A stretch of 64,000 bases of DNA from Meloidogyne chitwoodi. Taxonomy: Eukaryota; Nematoda; Chromadorea; Rhabditida; Meloidogynidae. The stretch spans positions 1,612,001 through 1,676,000 of the forward strand of contig JACZZP010000013.1 of assembly GCA_015183035.1 (NCBI GenBank), in the 5' to 3' direction. The notes below the pieces were generated by a model. That model worked only from the letters and a program-made list of their open reading frames with translations, was not told the DNA's origin and did not search any database. Shown one piece after another: positions 62,682 through 64,000 of the stretch (positions within the stretch are counted from its first letter, which is position 1; every line of letters begins with the position of its first letter). The position numbers and the translations under genes are program-made.

Positions 62682-64000
62682 CTGAACAAAAGGTATAAAT
62701 CCAAGATGAAAAATCCAAACAGGTACAACACTACACCAAAAACAAAATCCAAATATTTTAATAATTATTTGTTTCCAATTATCTTTTTTCCATATTTTAT
62801 TATTTTTTAATAATCCATTATTATTATTATATGGCTGTAAATTTTGCTTTTTAGAATAAAAATCATTTAAACGTTCTTCTTTGTCTGACCAAATTCTTTG
62901 TTTTTTTAAATTAAATGTTAAATTTAGAATTTAAAAAATAAAATAATTTTATAATAATAGGTAATTTAATTATCATTTTCTTAAATAAAAAAGGCCATTT
63001 TATTTATTTTTTTAAAATAAATGTTCCCCACACACCGTCACTATTTTTGTCTCTGTTCCCTTTCCTTTACCTTTACAAAAATTATTTTAAAAATTAAATC
63101 TAATTTTTTAAAAAAATTAAAAAAATTACTTGTTTAGCCATTTATGTAAATCTTCATCAGATTCAGGTAATTCATTTTGTTCAAATCTACGTATTGCATA
63201 ATTTACTTGTTTGGAAACTTTACCAAAAAATAACATTTCCGTCTCATTTTGAATTATATTATTGCAAGGATATGCAACTGTTACATCATAAACACTAATT
63301 AAATAATTTCCTTTAAAATATAATTTAAATTTATTTATTTATTTTTAATTAATTTTAATTAAAGCCCAGAGTCTTTTATTAAAATAAATAAATATTTTTA
63401 GGGAATTACATTTCCATTTAATTAATTTTTAAGCAAAAAACTCTTCCAAAAAATTAAAAAAAAAAAAGAAATAATTTTTAATTTATGTCTTAATATCTCA
63501 AAAAGGTGACCAAACTTTACATTTATTTTTATAACTTTTTTAAATTTATTTAATACTAAATTATTTTAAATTTTATTTAGTGAATAGAGAATTTAATAAA
63601 CTATAAAATAAAGTTTAAATTTATTTAAAATTTAAATTATTAAAAAAGTTATTGAGAATTAAAGTGTTTGGGTCACCCTGTATCCACAAAAACTTTGGCT
63701 TTAGCCAAGAAAATAAAAATTAAAAAATAAGTTAATTTAGTCTAAAAATAACTTTGACCAATAAACTTTAAAAAAAGATAATTAAAATGGGTACTAATAT
63801 TTAAAAAATTAATTAAATTAATTTAAAAAATATACGTTGTCTCATTTTTTGTACTAAATGTACAAATCCTGCTGTTCTTGGATATATTAAATATTTTAAG
63901 CGAGGTAACCCCTCTCTGTCAGCATAACTATCACTTGAATTACTTGTATTTTTTGTTTTATCTGTTCCTTCAGGAAACATTAAAATCTGATATGGCTGAC
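62682..64000 (-). CDS. LCLAT1-like lysophospholipid acyltransferase, 5' part beyond the window
   Basis: ER membrane acyltransferase of the LCLAT1/AGPAT8 group (C. elegans acl-8/9/10), which remodels phosphatidylinositol or cardiolipin acyl chains. Exons seen: 64000-63836 (partial), 63310-63130, 62895-62682; all joins are in phase. The plsC-domain motif FPEGTD is in the first, followed by YPRTAGFVHLV, ISVYDVTVAYPCN, a kinase-free linker ending LPESDEDLHKWLNK and WSDKEERLNDFY. The last seen exon ends in a hydrophobic segment (WCSVVPVWIFHLGFIPFV). The HX4D box is outside the window. The terminal exon is uncertain: an AG at about 62654 would add ELSKII and a stop, but a larger distal exon is possible. 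Confidence 0.85.

Overview
The window looks like a nematode nuclear genome. It is very AT-rich, genes are split by many short introns (about 45-200 bp, GT..AG), and it carries two genes with tandem Major Sperm Protein (MSP) domains. The composition and the transposon load would suit a plant-parasitic Tylenchina nematode such as a root-knot nematode, but that assignment is inference. I rebuilt gene models by hand from splice sites and family conservation. For every complete model listed here the summed exon length is divisible by three.

Layout. 2-7 kb: a LIM-domain-binding protein (LDB1/Chip type, minus), a 73-aa hypothetical gene (minus) and a 606-bp foldback MITE with 9-bp target-site duplications. 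7.9-14.5 kb (plus): an SLC35C2-like nucleotide-sugar transporter, a DIPP-type Nudix hydrolase and an MTRES1-like S4-domain mitochondrial protein. 14.8-17.6 kb (minus): an ORP9-like oxysterol-binding-related protein with PH domain and FFAT motif. 18.7-21.8 kb (plus): the FACT subunit SSRP1. 22-24.6 kb (minus): a 3' exon of an unknown gene and the first double-MSP gene, whose coding exon carries a 500-bp DNA transposon. 25-26.8 kb: coding-like remnants with in-frame stops. 27.7-30.6 kb (plus): a PSME3IP1/FAM192A homologue and the mRNA cap guanine-N7 methyltransferase. 30.9-32.6 kb (minus): UDP-glucose 4-epimerase. 33-35.2 kb: the second double-MSP gene, with a copy of the 3' end of grainyhead just beyond its stop codon. 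39.3-40.6 kb (plus): an RGS protein. 46.2-52.2 kb (plus): a grainyhead (GRHL) transcription factor flanked by more than 5 kb of extremely AT-rich DNA upstream. 53-61.6 kb: a mobile-element graveyard (60-bp satellite arrays in both orientations, a decayed hAT transposase, zinc-ribbon ORFs, a decayed Polinton/Maverick fragment, an ISXO2/Merlin-like N-terminal domain). 62-64 kb: tRNA-Arg and the 3' part of an LCLAT1-like acyltransferase. A tRNA-Tyr with an intron sits inside a grainyhead intron.

The strongest novel observations are: (1) a transposon in an MSP-gene exon whose terminal inverted repeat supplies a splice acceptor, so the element can be removed as an in-frame intron with one residue changed; (2) two tandem, phase-matched, apparently mutually exclusive exons at the C-terminal edge of the grainyhead DNA-binding domain; (3) a ~1.3-kb inverted duplication that placed the grainyhead terminal exon and 3' flank directly behind an MSP gene; and (4) a satellite array with emerging 360-bp higher-order structure and an inverted partner.

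The genes are mostly unrelated housekeeping or developmental functions: transcription regulation (LDB1, SSRP1, GRHL), RNA capping, sugar-nucleotide metabolism and transport (GALE, SLC35C2), lipid transfer and remodelling (ORP, LCLAT1) and G-protein signalling (RGS). I see no operon-like tight spacing.
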